Assembly (NCBI GenBank): GCA_016788945.1
Contig: JAEUSA010000070.1
Location: forward strand, 1 to 20,443
From: Leptospiraceae bacterium
GTDB lineage: Bacteria > Spirochaetota > Leptospiria > Turneriellales > Turneriellaceae
Reading direction: 5' to 3'
Length of the DNA stretch: 20,443 bases
The notes below the pieces were generated by a model, which worked only from the letters and a program-made list of their open reading frames with translations, made no database searches and was not told the DNA's origin. This document shows, one piece after another, positions 1 to 6,989 of this stretch. The stretch's first letter is position 1, and every line of letters starts with the position of its first letter. The translations under genes were made by a program, and so were the position numbers.

Positions 1-346
1 GTTCCCCGCAGCGTTTTGTCGAATCCCCCAAAGATCTCGCACGACCGAAACGCGACAGCTCTTGCGACAATTTGCACAAGCAACCTAAGTGAGAATCAAG
101 GATCGCCGCCCGGATTCTTAGTGGCTGAAAGAACCCTATCCAATGGGATTCCGGATGTTTCCACCAACATGCCTTGAGTACAGCTTCGATTATATGCTTG
201 TAACCTGTGCAAATCTTCATCGCCTGAATGTCTTGCCGAACACTGGAAACAAATGTATGATTTTTCAATTCCAAATTTTTCGCATGACGTTCGTGTCCAC
301 AGGCGAGTATGACTCCATTCGCAAAGTCTTTCGTTAGTTGCGCCAT
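1..346 (-). CDS. Possible partial ORF of unknown function running off the left edge
   Basis: Reading the minus strand from an ATG at 346, the frame stays open for 115 codons to the window edge. I do not recognise the protein. It begins MAQLTKDFANGVILACGHER, is rich in Cys, His and Trp in its first 75 residues, and then becomes less protein-like. The ATG overlaps the last codons of another short minus-strand frame (546-334, TTG start), so a translationally coupled pair is conceivable. The competing frame at 641-96 covers the same DNA, and at most one of these can be real. There is no good ribosome binding site. Only the sequence beyond the left edge could show whether a real gene continues. 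Confidence 0.22.
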   Translation of the reverse strand, partial: MAQLTKDFANGVILACGHERHAKNLELKNHTFVSSVRQDIQAMKICTGYKHIIEAVLKACWWKHPESHWIGFFQPLRIRAAILDSHLGCLCKLSQELSRFGRARSLGDSTKRCGE

Positions 347-620
347 TCGCTTTTTTGGCGAAGACGCTTTTGCACAGGTTCGTGTTCGGTTTTCCCCATG
401 AGATTTGGTAATAGTGTGCATCCTGAAAGCTGTTGTCCCAATAGAGACAGCGGTCTTGCACCTTCAATGGCATGGCGCAACCTGTACTTTTCTGATTGCT
501 CTTTAACTCGATGCAATGGTGCATAAGACTGATTATTCCGATCCAAATAAGGTATCTTCTAATCGCCGGTGAGACCATAACCTCGCAAATAACCCAACAT
601 ACGTTCAAGCTTCTGTAAGC

Positions 621-638
621 GTGACAAAAAAATGTCAC
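621..638. repeat. Perfect inverted repeat GTGACA-A6-TGTCAC
   Basis: Two perfect 6-base arms (621-626 and 633-638) flank six adenines. There is no T-run after the stem on either strand, so it is not a standard terminator. It could be a protein-binding dyad, or chance in AT-rich DNA. No gene start lies close enough to assign a role. Confidence 0.3.
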
Positions 639-743
639 CAATTATTGGGTGCAACGGTCGTTTCCTCGACACACTACTTTACCCAAAGCGGGTCTTTACG
701 TTGTGGGTTTTTCCGTTGCGGTCCGGATGACATCGCATTATGG

Positions 744-3164
744 CTATTGCGCCCGCAACTGAACCACAAATTCACAGGCAGCTCCGGCGGTAATTTCCAT
801 GCGGTATCCCGAATTGAACTGGTTATTTGCCGCGTGCATATCAACAACCGTCACTGCGGGGGAAGCCGGAGTCACCGGAATGATGCGCAAATTTCCTGCC
901 AGCCATGAACCATCACCCTGCTGCACGGGAATTTGCGGAGTGTGTAACTGCCATACGGCCGTAACGCCCGGAGCAACGGTACAATTATCGGCGACGTGGA
1001 GTGAATGCTGCGCGCGGTCATAGACGAACGTGCGCGTCCAAGCAGAAACATCTGCTGCGCGCCTGCTATAAGCAGGTGATAGATTTTCCGCGACGGTGAG
1101 AGTCGTACCCGCATCGGTAAAAGTTTTCGTTGAAGTTGAATAATTCTGAGGAATGATCGCTCCACCTGAACTAAAGCGCACGACATTATGCACGTCGCTG
1201 CCCTGATTGATGCCATTACGCGAATGGATATTCGAAGTAATCGCCAGCCAGCCGTTCTTATAAAAAGTAAATCCACCTTGTTCTGCATGTGCATGCGATT
1301 GATCAAATACGCCGGCTACGGTGGCAAACCAGCTTGCCGATGTTGTCCAATCGCTGCGGGCAAACACAACGCCTGATCCGTACGCATCGTAATAGAGTGC
1401 GGTGGGAGAGACTTCGGGCGTCGCGGGTACGAGCAAATCGAAGCGATAATTGTAGTTATACCGCATACGCCCGATGACATTGCCGCTGCCGCCATCGGTA
1501 AGGCGCGCACGGTTAAGCCACCAGACCCCGCGCGCAGCCTGCGCCGTCGCCGGGTTCAGCGCCACCGCCTCAAGCATCAGGCGGCGCTGAAAATCAAACA
1601 TGCGCGGGTTTGCCGAGCGCGCCTGATCGCCGATTGCGGCATAATAATCCAGCGTGGGTACAGTTGCGTGAATCCAGTAGTCGATCGTGTCGCGCGAATG
1701 CGTTGAAATCGCAGAGAGATCTTCGCCGGTCGACGAGCGCCAGTAACGATAGTTCTCAAACATGCTGCCGATGGCAGTACCATAACCCGTACCTTCCCGC
1801 GTGCCGCCGCCACCCAGTTGAGAAAAGAACGGTACCAACAAAGTATACTTCCGTTGCTGCAGAAACGTGATCCAGGTTGTGTTTTGCGATGCCCAACCCC
1901 AAAGTTGCGTCGCCTTGAGAAAACTGTAAAAATAATTGTTACCCGGGTCAGTAATCGACCAGCCGCTCCATGGATACGCCACTCCGCCCCAAGTCGCCGC
2001 GGCAGGATACCATAAATTCTGCAAGGTCTGGTTTGCGTACGTCTCCCATGCTTGGCGCTGTGCCGGCGTCAGTAGGTGGTATCCATAGTCATAAGTCAGC
2101 GCCAGCTGTTCGAGGTAATGCCCTACTTCAAGATAAGAATCTCCGGCGATGTGCGGTCTTTGGCCGGCGCTGATCAATGCATTTTCCGAAGCGACGAAAA
2201 GGTCGGTCATGCGGATTGCCTGCTGAATGTAAGTATTGTTGCCGGTCAGACGATACATCACCACTGAATCGACGCATGAATAACCATAATGCTGCGCATT
2301 GAGGGCCGTCACGAGATTGGCATAGGTGGCCGCCGGGGCGAGTGCAGTCGTTATCGTTGCGGCGCTGTCTACCTGATCACGCAACCGCACAAAGGCGGGC
2401 GATGTGTTTCCCGCCGTATAAAAATCATTCATCTTGATAAAGGGTCTTTCGACTGCGGGCGGGTAAGTGAACCCGGGGTATGGTGTTCCCGCAGGCGGTG
2501 GTACATCATTCGGATCGCCGCCAGGAGCCGGACCGCCCCCTCCGCCTCCGCCGCCACCGTTATCGGGCGGCGTCGCTGGGCGAAAATTAGCCAGGGTTGC
2601 CGACACTTCATCAAGGGTTAGCTGAACCGGAGCCGCACCTTCTTGTTCAATGCGGATACGCACACTGCTGATATCTTTTTCTTGGAGCGCGAGTGTCGCC
2701 GATACGCGCCCCTTGTAGCCGGCAGACCCACTTATAGGTGTACATTGCGCAGCATAGGTATTGTCAGCATACATGACAAAGGCGCAGAAATTAATCGTCG
2801 ATACAGACGCCACATCGGATCGAATATTCGCACTTACCGTATAGCTGTCACCTTTGCCGAACATTTCACGCGACCACCAAATGCTGTCGCCGTAGCTCGT
2901 GATGGACGCACGCAGACTGTGCTGCCCGTGCAGCGCATCGGCAATGCGCACCACGGTGGCTGTTTCGGTGCCACCCTCAAACCCTGAAGTACCGCTTTCA
3001 AAACCCGGATCTGTGACGAGATTCACCGGCTGCGGCGATACCAGAGACGGTGAGCCGTTCGCTGCACCGGACTCTCCGGCGCTCGCCGCGCTCTTATCAC
3101 GAAAATCGACATGGTTTTGGCACGCGACACAAAAAATGGTCAGCAAAAAAAACAGACGGAGCAT
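744..3164 (-). CDS. Heparinase II/III-like polysaccharide lyase lipoprotein
   Basis: This is a predicted surface or periplasmic lipoprotein of 806 residues that probably binds and cleaves an acidic polysaccharide by beta-elimination. A hydrophobic leader ends in VAC-Q with Cys15 as the lipidation site. Residues about 47-195 resemble a jelly-roll carbohydrate-binding module (start 'NLVTDPGFESG'). A glycine/proline linker at about 199-240 includes nine consecutive glycines. Residues about 245-560 look like the alpha-helical toroid of heparinase/alginate-lyase families, with 'DSYLEVGHYLEQLALTYDYG' and 'EGTGYG' near 457. Residues about 585-806 look like the heparinase II/III beta-sandwich, with the characteristic 'DQSHAHAEQGGFTFY' at 621-635, His624 and His626 being candidate functional residues. 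It is the last gene of the minus-strand run, 42 bp after the NHL-repeat lipoprotein gene and probably co-transcribed with it. The substrate is unknown. The fold assignment is fairly secure; the activity is inferred. Confidence 0.8.
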   Translation of the reverse strand: MLRLFFLLTIFCVACQNHVDFRDKSAASAGESGAANGSPSLVSPQPVNLVTDPGFESGTSGFEGGTETATVVRIADALHGQHSLRASITSYGDSIWWSREMFGKGDSYTVSANIRSDVASVSTINFCAFVMYADNTYAAQCTPISGSAGYKGRVSATLALQEKDISSVRIRIEQEGAAPVQLTLDEVSATLANFRPATPPDNGGGGGGGGGPAPGGDPNDVPPPAGTPYPGFTYPPAVERPFIKMNDFYTAGNTSPAFVRLRDQVDSAATITTALAPAATYANLVTALNAQHYGYSCVDSVVMYRLTGNNTYIQQAIRMTDLFVASENALISAGQRPHIAGDSYLEVGHYLEQLALTYDYGYHLLTPAQRQAWETYANQTLQNLWYPAAATWGGVAYPWSGWSITDPGNNYFYSFLKATQLWGWASQNTTWITFLQQRKYTLLVPFFSQLGGGGTREGTGYGTAIGSMFENYRYWRSSTGEDLSAISTHSRDTIDYWIHATVPTLDYYAAIGDQARSANPRMFDFQRRLMLEAVALNPATAQAARGVWWLNRARLTDGGSGNVIGRMRYNYNYRFDLLVPATPEVSPTALYYDAYGSGVVFARSDWTTSASWFATVAGVFDQSHAHAEQGGFTFYKNGWLAITSNIHSRNGINQGSDVHNVVRFSSGGAIIPQNYSTSTKTFTDAGTTLTVAENLSPAYSRRAADVSAWTRTFVYDRAQHSLHVADNCTVAPGVTAVWQLHTPQIPVQQGDGSWLAGNLRIIPVTPASPAVTVVDMHAANNQFNSGYRMEITAGAACEFVVQLRAQ

Positions 3165-3206
3165 CGCGCTACATACGGCGTTAGCCGATCTCAGGTGCCA
3201 AAAAAA

Positions 3207-4592
3207 TTATTCAAGGCGGCGAATGACAAAATCGGTAGAATCAGAAATAAACAGGTTTATGCCATCGGAGGTGATACCGATCGGCTCCGTGAAGCCAGCG
3301 GAACCCGCCATAGCCCCCGAACCGATCTGTGTCGTGGTTCGGGTATCCCAACCCGAAAGCGCCGTTGTGTATCCCGTGCTGAGATCGACTTTCCAGACGC
3401 TGTGGCATTCTTTGTCCGTGGCATAGATATACTTACCGTCGATGGCAAAATTCCGCAGCTTCTTAAATTGGGCACTGACGCCAGGCCCTTCGACACAACC
3501 CCAGGCACCGGTGCCAGCGAGTGTAGTCACGTTATAGGGTGCATTCACTATATCGATGACGCGTATCGCCTGATTGGCCCCTTCTGCGACGTATAACTTG
3601 CCACCGTAATAGGCAAGACCATGCGGTACGTTAAATGTTGCACTGGCCGCAGGACCATCAAGACTCGTTGCAGCGCCGGTACCTGCGATCGTCGAACTCG
3701 CACCGCTTACCGGGTCAACGCGCCGAATACGGCGATTGGAGTAATCCGCCACATAAAGCCATGTGCCATCATAGGTGATGCCGACCGGATTGTTAAATCT
3801 TGCAACCGAACCCGGACCTACAGGCGCCTCAGCAAAGGCGCAGGCATTTGCCGCACCGGCAAGCACCGTAACCGTGTTATCCGACAGGCGGATTTTTCTG
3901 ATTGTACAATTGTTAAAACTGGTAACATATAAATAGACGCCATCTGTCGTAATGCCGTCACTGCCAAAAGAGTCAGTCAGCGTAGTCACCTCGCGCGTTG
4001 CAATGTTGATGCGCCTGAGTGTACCAACGGGGTTCGACTCGAGCAAATAAATAAAAGTACCGTCGGTTACCATTTGCGTCGGCGGCAAAAATCTGGCTGC
4101 CGTGCCGATGCCATCGGTTGTTGCGCTCGCGCCGATAAAGCCAGCAAACATTTCGCCAAGGGTTACATCTGCGGCACCGCTTAATGCCAAAGCTTTGATG
4201 ATCGTGCCACCCACCATCGGGCCATTCGCTGAACCATAAACACATTCGGCCGTCACGGCAATATCGGCCGCTGCTACGGTACCCGATGCACTGCCCAATT
4301 GGCAGAATTGCCCAGGCGTCGCGGGAAATTGCTGCACAGAAACTTCATAGCGCTCACCACGCTTCACGCGGCCCACAAATTCGTTCACACCATCGGCGTC
4401 TATGCTGAGTGTCTCACCGCGCAGTGCGAGTTTAAAGCCCGAACCGCGTAAACCGCTGGTCGTTACGCTCACTTTGGCCAGTCTATTCAAATCGGCATCC
4501 GCCGCGTCGAGAAACTGTGTGACAGCTAAATCAGAACAACGCGCCGCATATAGAAGAAGACAAAACAATAGGTAGGTGCCTGTTCGTTTCAC
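3207..4592 (-). CDS. NHL-repeat beta-propeller lipoprotein with N-terminal Ig-like domain
   Basis: This 461-residue exported protein probably acts as a surface binding scaffold. A leader ends at Cys19 in 'LLLYAARC-SD', a relaxed lipobox with Arg at -1. Residues about 42-118 match a common bacterial Ig-like module ('SGLRGSGFKLAL', 'GERYEVSVQQFP', 'QFCQLGSASGTV', ending in 'AECV'). Residues about 160-461 are NHL-type propeller blades, with repeated motifs such as 'GITTDGVYLYVTS', 'GITYDGTWLYVADYSNRRIR' and 'LYVAEGANQAIRVI', and with 'TLAGTG'-type turns. The start is GTG and overlaps the stop of the upstream envelope gene by 4 bases (GTGA), indicating translational coupling. The partner or ligand is unknown. 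The leader resembles that of the DUF2341 lipoprotein at 18349-17261. Confidence 0.85.
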   Translation of the reverse strand: MKRTGTYLLFCLLLYAARCSDLAVTQFLDAADADLNRLAKVSVTTSGLRGSGFKLALRGETLSIDADGVNEFVGRVKRGERYEVSVQQFPATPGQFCQLGSASGTVAAADIAVTAECVYGSANGPMVGGTIIKALALSGAADVTLGEMFAGFIGASATTDGIGTAARFLPPTQMVTDGTFIYLLESNPVGTLRRINIATREVTTLTDSFGSDGITTDGVYLYVTSFNNCTIRKIRLSDNTVTVLAGAANACAFAEAPVGPGSVARFNNPVGITYDGTWLYVADYSNRRIRRVDPVSGASSTIAGTGAATSLDGPAASATFNVPHGLAYYGGKLYVAEGANQAIRVIDIVNAPYNVTTLAGTGAWGCVEGPGVSAQFKKLRNFAIDGKYIYATDKECHSVWKVDLSTGYTTALSGWDTRTTTQIGSGAMAGSAGFTEPIGITSDGINLFISDSTDFVIRRLE

Positions 4593-5284
4593 AGACGGTA
4601 CTCCACCCCAGCAAATAGTCCCGGTAACACAAGGGGATTCAACTTGTCATGAAAGTATGACACGGTAACGGAGAAGGTTAAGAAAAGCGCGGCCGTAAGG
4701 TGACGACGAAACGCCATATACGTAATAGCCGCAGGAATTAGTGCCCGCACGGTTGCGCTTTCACTCAGACCCTGCATGTACGCGCCGCCGGCGGCAATGC
4801 CGATAACCCCGGTAAACAACGCCAACGAATATTGCGGGGCATATTCAATGCCAGGCAAAAAACTGACCATAAACAGCGACATCGCATCGCGTTGAAAGCG
4901 CACTGCATCTGTGCGTACGACAGCACTTAAATGCCATGGCAGTGATCGCCTGCCAGAAAACGAGAGTGCGGGCGCGAAGCCTGAAAAATTTGCCAGTCTG
5001 CCCGTCGCGACCAAAGCCCCGGCGTTTGCCGTCAGTGCATATTCGCTGACCTTTTCAGATTTCACACTCGGGCTTTCTTGGATAAGCCGGACAAAACCTT
5101 TTTCGATCGGCACACTGGTAACCAGAGCAGATAACTTTACGAAATACCGATTGTTGTCTTCAGAAACATATTCGGCGTTGAATATGTCTTGCCCGTCATG
5201 ACAAAGAAAATCATAACGTTTTCCCGGTTGCAGCGCACTGAGAGAACAGACCATTGTCACACACAGGGGAAAGAGTAACCGCAC
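4589..5284 (-). CDS. Small envelope protein, possible outer-membrane beta-barrel (cassette 1)
   Basis: This is a 231-residue exported protein of unknown function and the paralogue of the product of 12274-12981. After a signal peptide, residues about 20-68 form a segment nearly identical in pattern to the paralogue ('YDFLCHDGQDIFNAE', then 'PIEKGFV'). The same pattern recurs at the C-termini of both FecR proteins and of the TPR protein. The rest has alternating hydrophobic segments and ends 'FAGVEYRL', as in small outer-membrane barrels. I chose the GTG at 5284 because it aligns residue for residue with the paralogue's ATG and follows GGGAA. An ATG at 5299 would add five residues but sits directly on its own ribosome binding site. 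It lies 54 bp after fecR1 and overlaps the next gene by 4 bases. Confidence 0.7.
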   Translation of the reverse strand: MRLLFPLCVTMVCSLSALQPGKRYDFLCHDGQDIFNAEYVSEDNNRYFVKLSALVTSVPIEKGFVRLIQESPSVKSEKVSEYALTANAGALVATGRLANFSGFAPALSFSGRRSLPWHLSAVVRTDAVRFQRDAMSLFMVSFLPGIEYAPQYSLALFTGVIGIAAGGAYMQGLSESATVRALIPAAITYMAFRRHLTAALFLTFSVTVSYFHDKLNPLVLPGLFAGVEYRL

Positions 5285-5338
5285 TGAGTTCCCAGCCATC
5301 TCCCGATCAGGCAGTGCGTCAAGAGAATCATACGTGCG

Positions 5339-6271
5339 TCAGCGCACGCGCCTGATTTCCGCGACTTCTTCACGACTGAAGCGAAGAATCTGCCCGCCGG
5401 TTGCGCCCGCGCGAATTTCGACCGTGCTCCCGTTTTCAGAAATCAATGTGCCGCTGATGACGCTGCCTGATTTCAAAATAACCGATACACGCGCAGATTG
5501 TGCAGGCGGCGCGGATTTTTCGGAAAGAATTTTTTCAATAGTCTCACGCGGTTGAAATCCGGGATCTGAAAATGACGCAAACAGCGCCTGCCCCGCGACA
5601 CCATAATTGCTCAGCTGCTGTTTATCGCCTTCTTTCAACCAGAAGCTTCCCCTCGAAACCAGACGGGATTTGCCCGAAGCCGTAACTTTGACTGTACCCT
5701 CGCTGACCGCGAGAAAAGACCTGCCCTCGGTACAATGCAGGATAAATTGCGTACCGATAACTTCGAAAACGACGTCGGGTAATACAATTTCGACTTTACG
5801 CAGCGCTGCATTGGGGTGAAAATTGAAGCGTGCCGACAGCGCGCTTGCCTTTATCTGTAATTTATCCGCGCTGATATTCTCGCTGAACCCGGTTGCCGAT
5901 TTTACGCTCACATCGAGCGCCTGAGAATAGTGCAATTCACGACTCTGCGCCGGTGACGATGCCGCAGCAGCAACCACGGTATTCTCTTCGGGTACCGCCT
6001 GCCTCTGCAACAGGTGAACGCTACCCACGGCAATCGCCGTCATCGCGGCAGCGGCCAGCGGAACATAAATTTTTCTGAACCGGCGCCTTTCGGCCTCAAT
6101 TGCCAGATTGCGTTGCCAAATATTGCGCCGTAGGCGGTCAAAATCAGGGATTTTGTTCAACTCCCGGTGTTCAAAAGCGCGCAAAAGGGGTGAATCCGCC
6201 TTATTTGCCTGCTGCGATGAAGAATTCAGCAGCTGATCGATCTCCCCCGATTTGTCGTTTTTTGCGCTCAT
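5339..6271 (-). CDS. FecR-domain transmembrane anti-sigma factor (cassette 1)
   Basis: This 310-residue single-pass membrane protein probably holds or licenses ECF sigma factor 1 in response to an envelope signal. Residues 1-67 are cytosolic and basic, with 'PDFDRLRR' at about 42-49, matching 'PDFVALRR' in the second FecR and so a candidate sigma-binding helix. Residues about 69-88 form a membrane segment. Residues about 155-215 carry the FecR core ('VVFEVIGTQFILHC', 'SEGTVKV', 'VSRGSFWLKEG'). Residues about 261-308 carry an extra C-terminal module ('LKSGSVISGTLISENGSTVE'), also found in neighbours and not part of classical FecR. It starts at ATG 6271 with a good AAGGAAG just upstream and follows sigma 1 after a micro-ORF. 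Classical FecR proteins work with TonB-dependent receptors; none is present here. Confidence 0.87.
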   Translation of the reverse strand: MSAKNDKSGEIDQLLNSSSQQANKADSPLLRAFEHRELNKIPDFDRLRRNIWQRNLAIEAERRRFRKIYVPLAAAAMTAIAVGSVHLLQRQAVPEENTVVAAAASSPAQSRELHYSQALDVSVKSATGFSENISADKLQIKASALSARFNFHPNAALRKVEIVLPDVVFEVIGTQFILHCTEGRSFLAVSEGTVKVTASGKSRLVSRGSFWLKEGDKQQLSNYGVAGQALFASFSDPGFQPRETIEKILSEKSAPPAQSARVSVILKSGSVISGTLISENGSTVEIRAGATGGQILRFSREEVAEIRRVR

Positions 6272-6293
6272 TTTGCTTCCTTACATTACTCGC

Positions 6294-6359
6294 TTACGGC
6301 CCCTTTTGGTGCCAACTTTTTTCTGGGCAACGCAGCATTTCGTCTGCCTTTTCGGTCAT
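6294..6359 (-). CDS. Candidate 21-residue micro-ORF between sigma 1 and FecR 1
   Basis: On the minus strand the ATG at 6359-6357 overlaps the TGA stop of sigma 1 (ATGA). The frame runs 21 codons to TAA at 6296-6294, about 22 bases before the fecR1 start. The predicted peptide begins MTEKADEMLRCPEK and has no recognisable domain. It could couple translation of the sigma and anti-sigma genes, or be chance, since any stop in the context A-TGA gives this overlap. The equivalent junction of cassette 2 also holds a micro-ORF, with no obvious sequence similarity. Confidence 0.3.
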   Translation of the reverse strand: MTEKADEMLRCPEKSWHQKGP

Positions 6360-6853
6360 AAAAAATCCTGCATGGTTTGTTTGATGTGTTCAATATAGCG
6401 CATCATACTGCGTTTGGGGATGCCAAGGGTTTTTGCGATTTCTTCATACGTCATCTGATAATCAACGCGTAGCACAAAAATTTTCACATACCGCGGATGC
6501 ATCGCCGAAAGGCGACCGATCACGGTATCGCGCAGGACACGCGCATCGCTTTCTGATTCGTAATTCCTGCGGTCTGCTTCATTCTCAGAATGCTCAATAT
6601 TGCGCTGCCTGACCTGTTTTTTTACATAATCCACTGCCAAATTATGGCTAATGCGGATTAAAAACGTCTTGAACTCTTCGTGCCGCCCGGAATCTGCTTT
6701 TTGCAGAAAGCGCAGAAAGGTTTCTTGTAGAATTTCTTCTGCCACCGCATCATTATTTACGATGCGCATGACTGCGTAAAACACGCTGCGGCTATGCTGC
6801 TCGTACGCCTGATTAAATTCCTCTTCCGAGAGCACATACCATTGTTTAGGCAC
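6356..6853 (-). CDS. ECF-family RNA polymerase sigma factor (cassette 1)
   Basis: This 165-residue extracytoplasmic-function sigma factor directs RNA polymerase to a specific set of promoters. Region 2 spans about residues 13-85, with 'NNDAVAEEILQETFLRFL' and 'FLIRISHNLAVDYVKK'. Region 4 spans about 111-164, with the helix-turn-helix 'MTYEEIAKTLGIPKRSMMRY'. It is clearly paralogous to the second sigma factor (shared 'SHNLAVDY'/'GHNLAVDY', 'EADRR', 'IPKR..MR'). The start is a GTG at 6853 with only a weak ribosome binding site; a GTG at residue 7 is an alternative. Downstream lie a micro-ORF and its FecR partner. The likely regulon includes its own operon, down to the lyase-like lipoprotein, but no promoter motif could be assigned. 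Confidence 0.9.
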   Translation of the reverse strand: MPKQWYVLSEEEFNQAYEQHSRSVFYAVMRIVNNDAVAEEILQETFLRFLQKADSGRHEEFKTFLIRISHNLAVDYVKKQVRQRNIEHSENEADRRNYESESDARVLRDTVIGRLSAMHPRYVKIFVLRVDYQMTYEEIAKTLGIPKRSMMRYIEHIKQTMQDFL

Positions 6854-6876
6854 CGGACAATAAGAAAATACATAAA

Positions 6877-6908
6877 GCGCCGGGGACTATCAAAAACGAT
6901 AACGGCGC
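6877..6908 (-). promoter_or_regulatory. Hairpin in the leader of sigma factor 1
   Basis: Read on the minus strand, GCGCCG pairs with CGGCGC, with an inner TATC/GATA pairing and a T-rich loop, followed by a T-rich but interrupted tail. It lies between the TPR gene stop at 6990 and the sigma 1 start at 6853. It could be a weak terminator or attenuator separating the phosphatase/TPR pair from the sigma operon, or a structure that limits sigma translation. The tail lacks an unbroken T-run, so intrinsic termination is uncertain. Confidence 0.35.
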
Positions 6909-6989
6909 GTTTTACCGATGGTCTGAAATGAACCCGATCACGGGCAAAACGCTCTCCGCCCCCCGCAAGGTCACCAAACAGGCAGTCGC

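Larger units (their letters stand above)
1..743. other. AT-richer stretch without a confident gene
   Basis: This stretch lies downstream of the minus-strand lyase-like lipoprotein gene and is visibly more AT-rich than the rest of the window, with some 60-base lines near 40% G+C. Several short overlapping frames are open, mostly on the minus strand, but none has a recognisable domain, a signal peptide or a strong ribosome binding site. A minus-strand frame open from 346 to the left edge is listed separately as a weak candidate. A perfect 6-base dyad lies at 621-638. No terminator with a clear T-run is visible after the stop codon at 744-746. The stretch may be spacer DNA, decayed genes or recently acquired DNA. 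Confidence 0.5.

Noticed and set aside
96..641. 181-residue minus-strand frame as a gene
   Set aside because: The composition is Cys/Trp-rich without domain or signal, there is no ribosome binding site, and it competes with two other frames over the same DNA.
2513..2560. Repeat of glycine/proline codons in the lyase gene as a mobile or regulatory repeat
   Set aside because: It encodes a flexible linker between the carbohydrate-binding and catalytic parts. It might slip during replication, but nothing else suggests a phase-variable tract.
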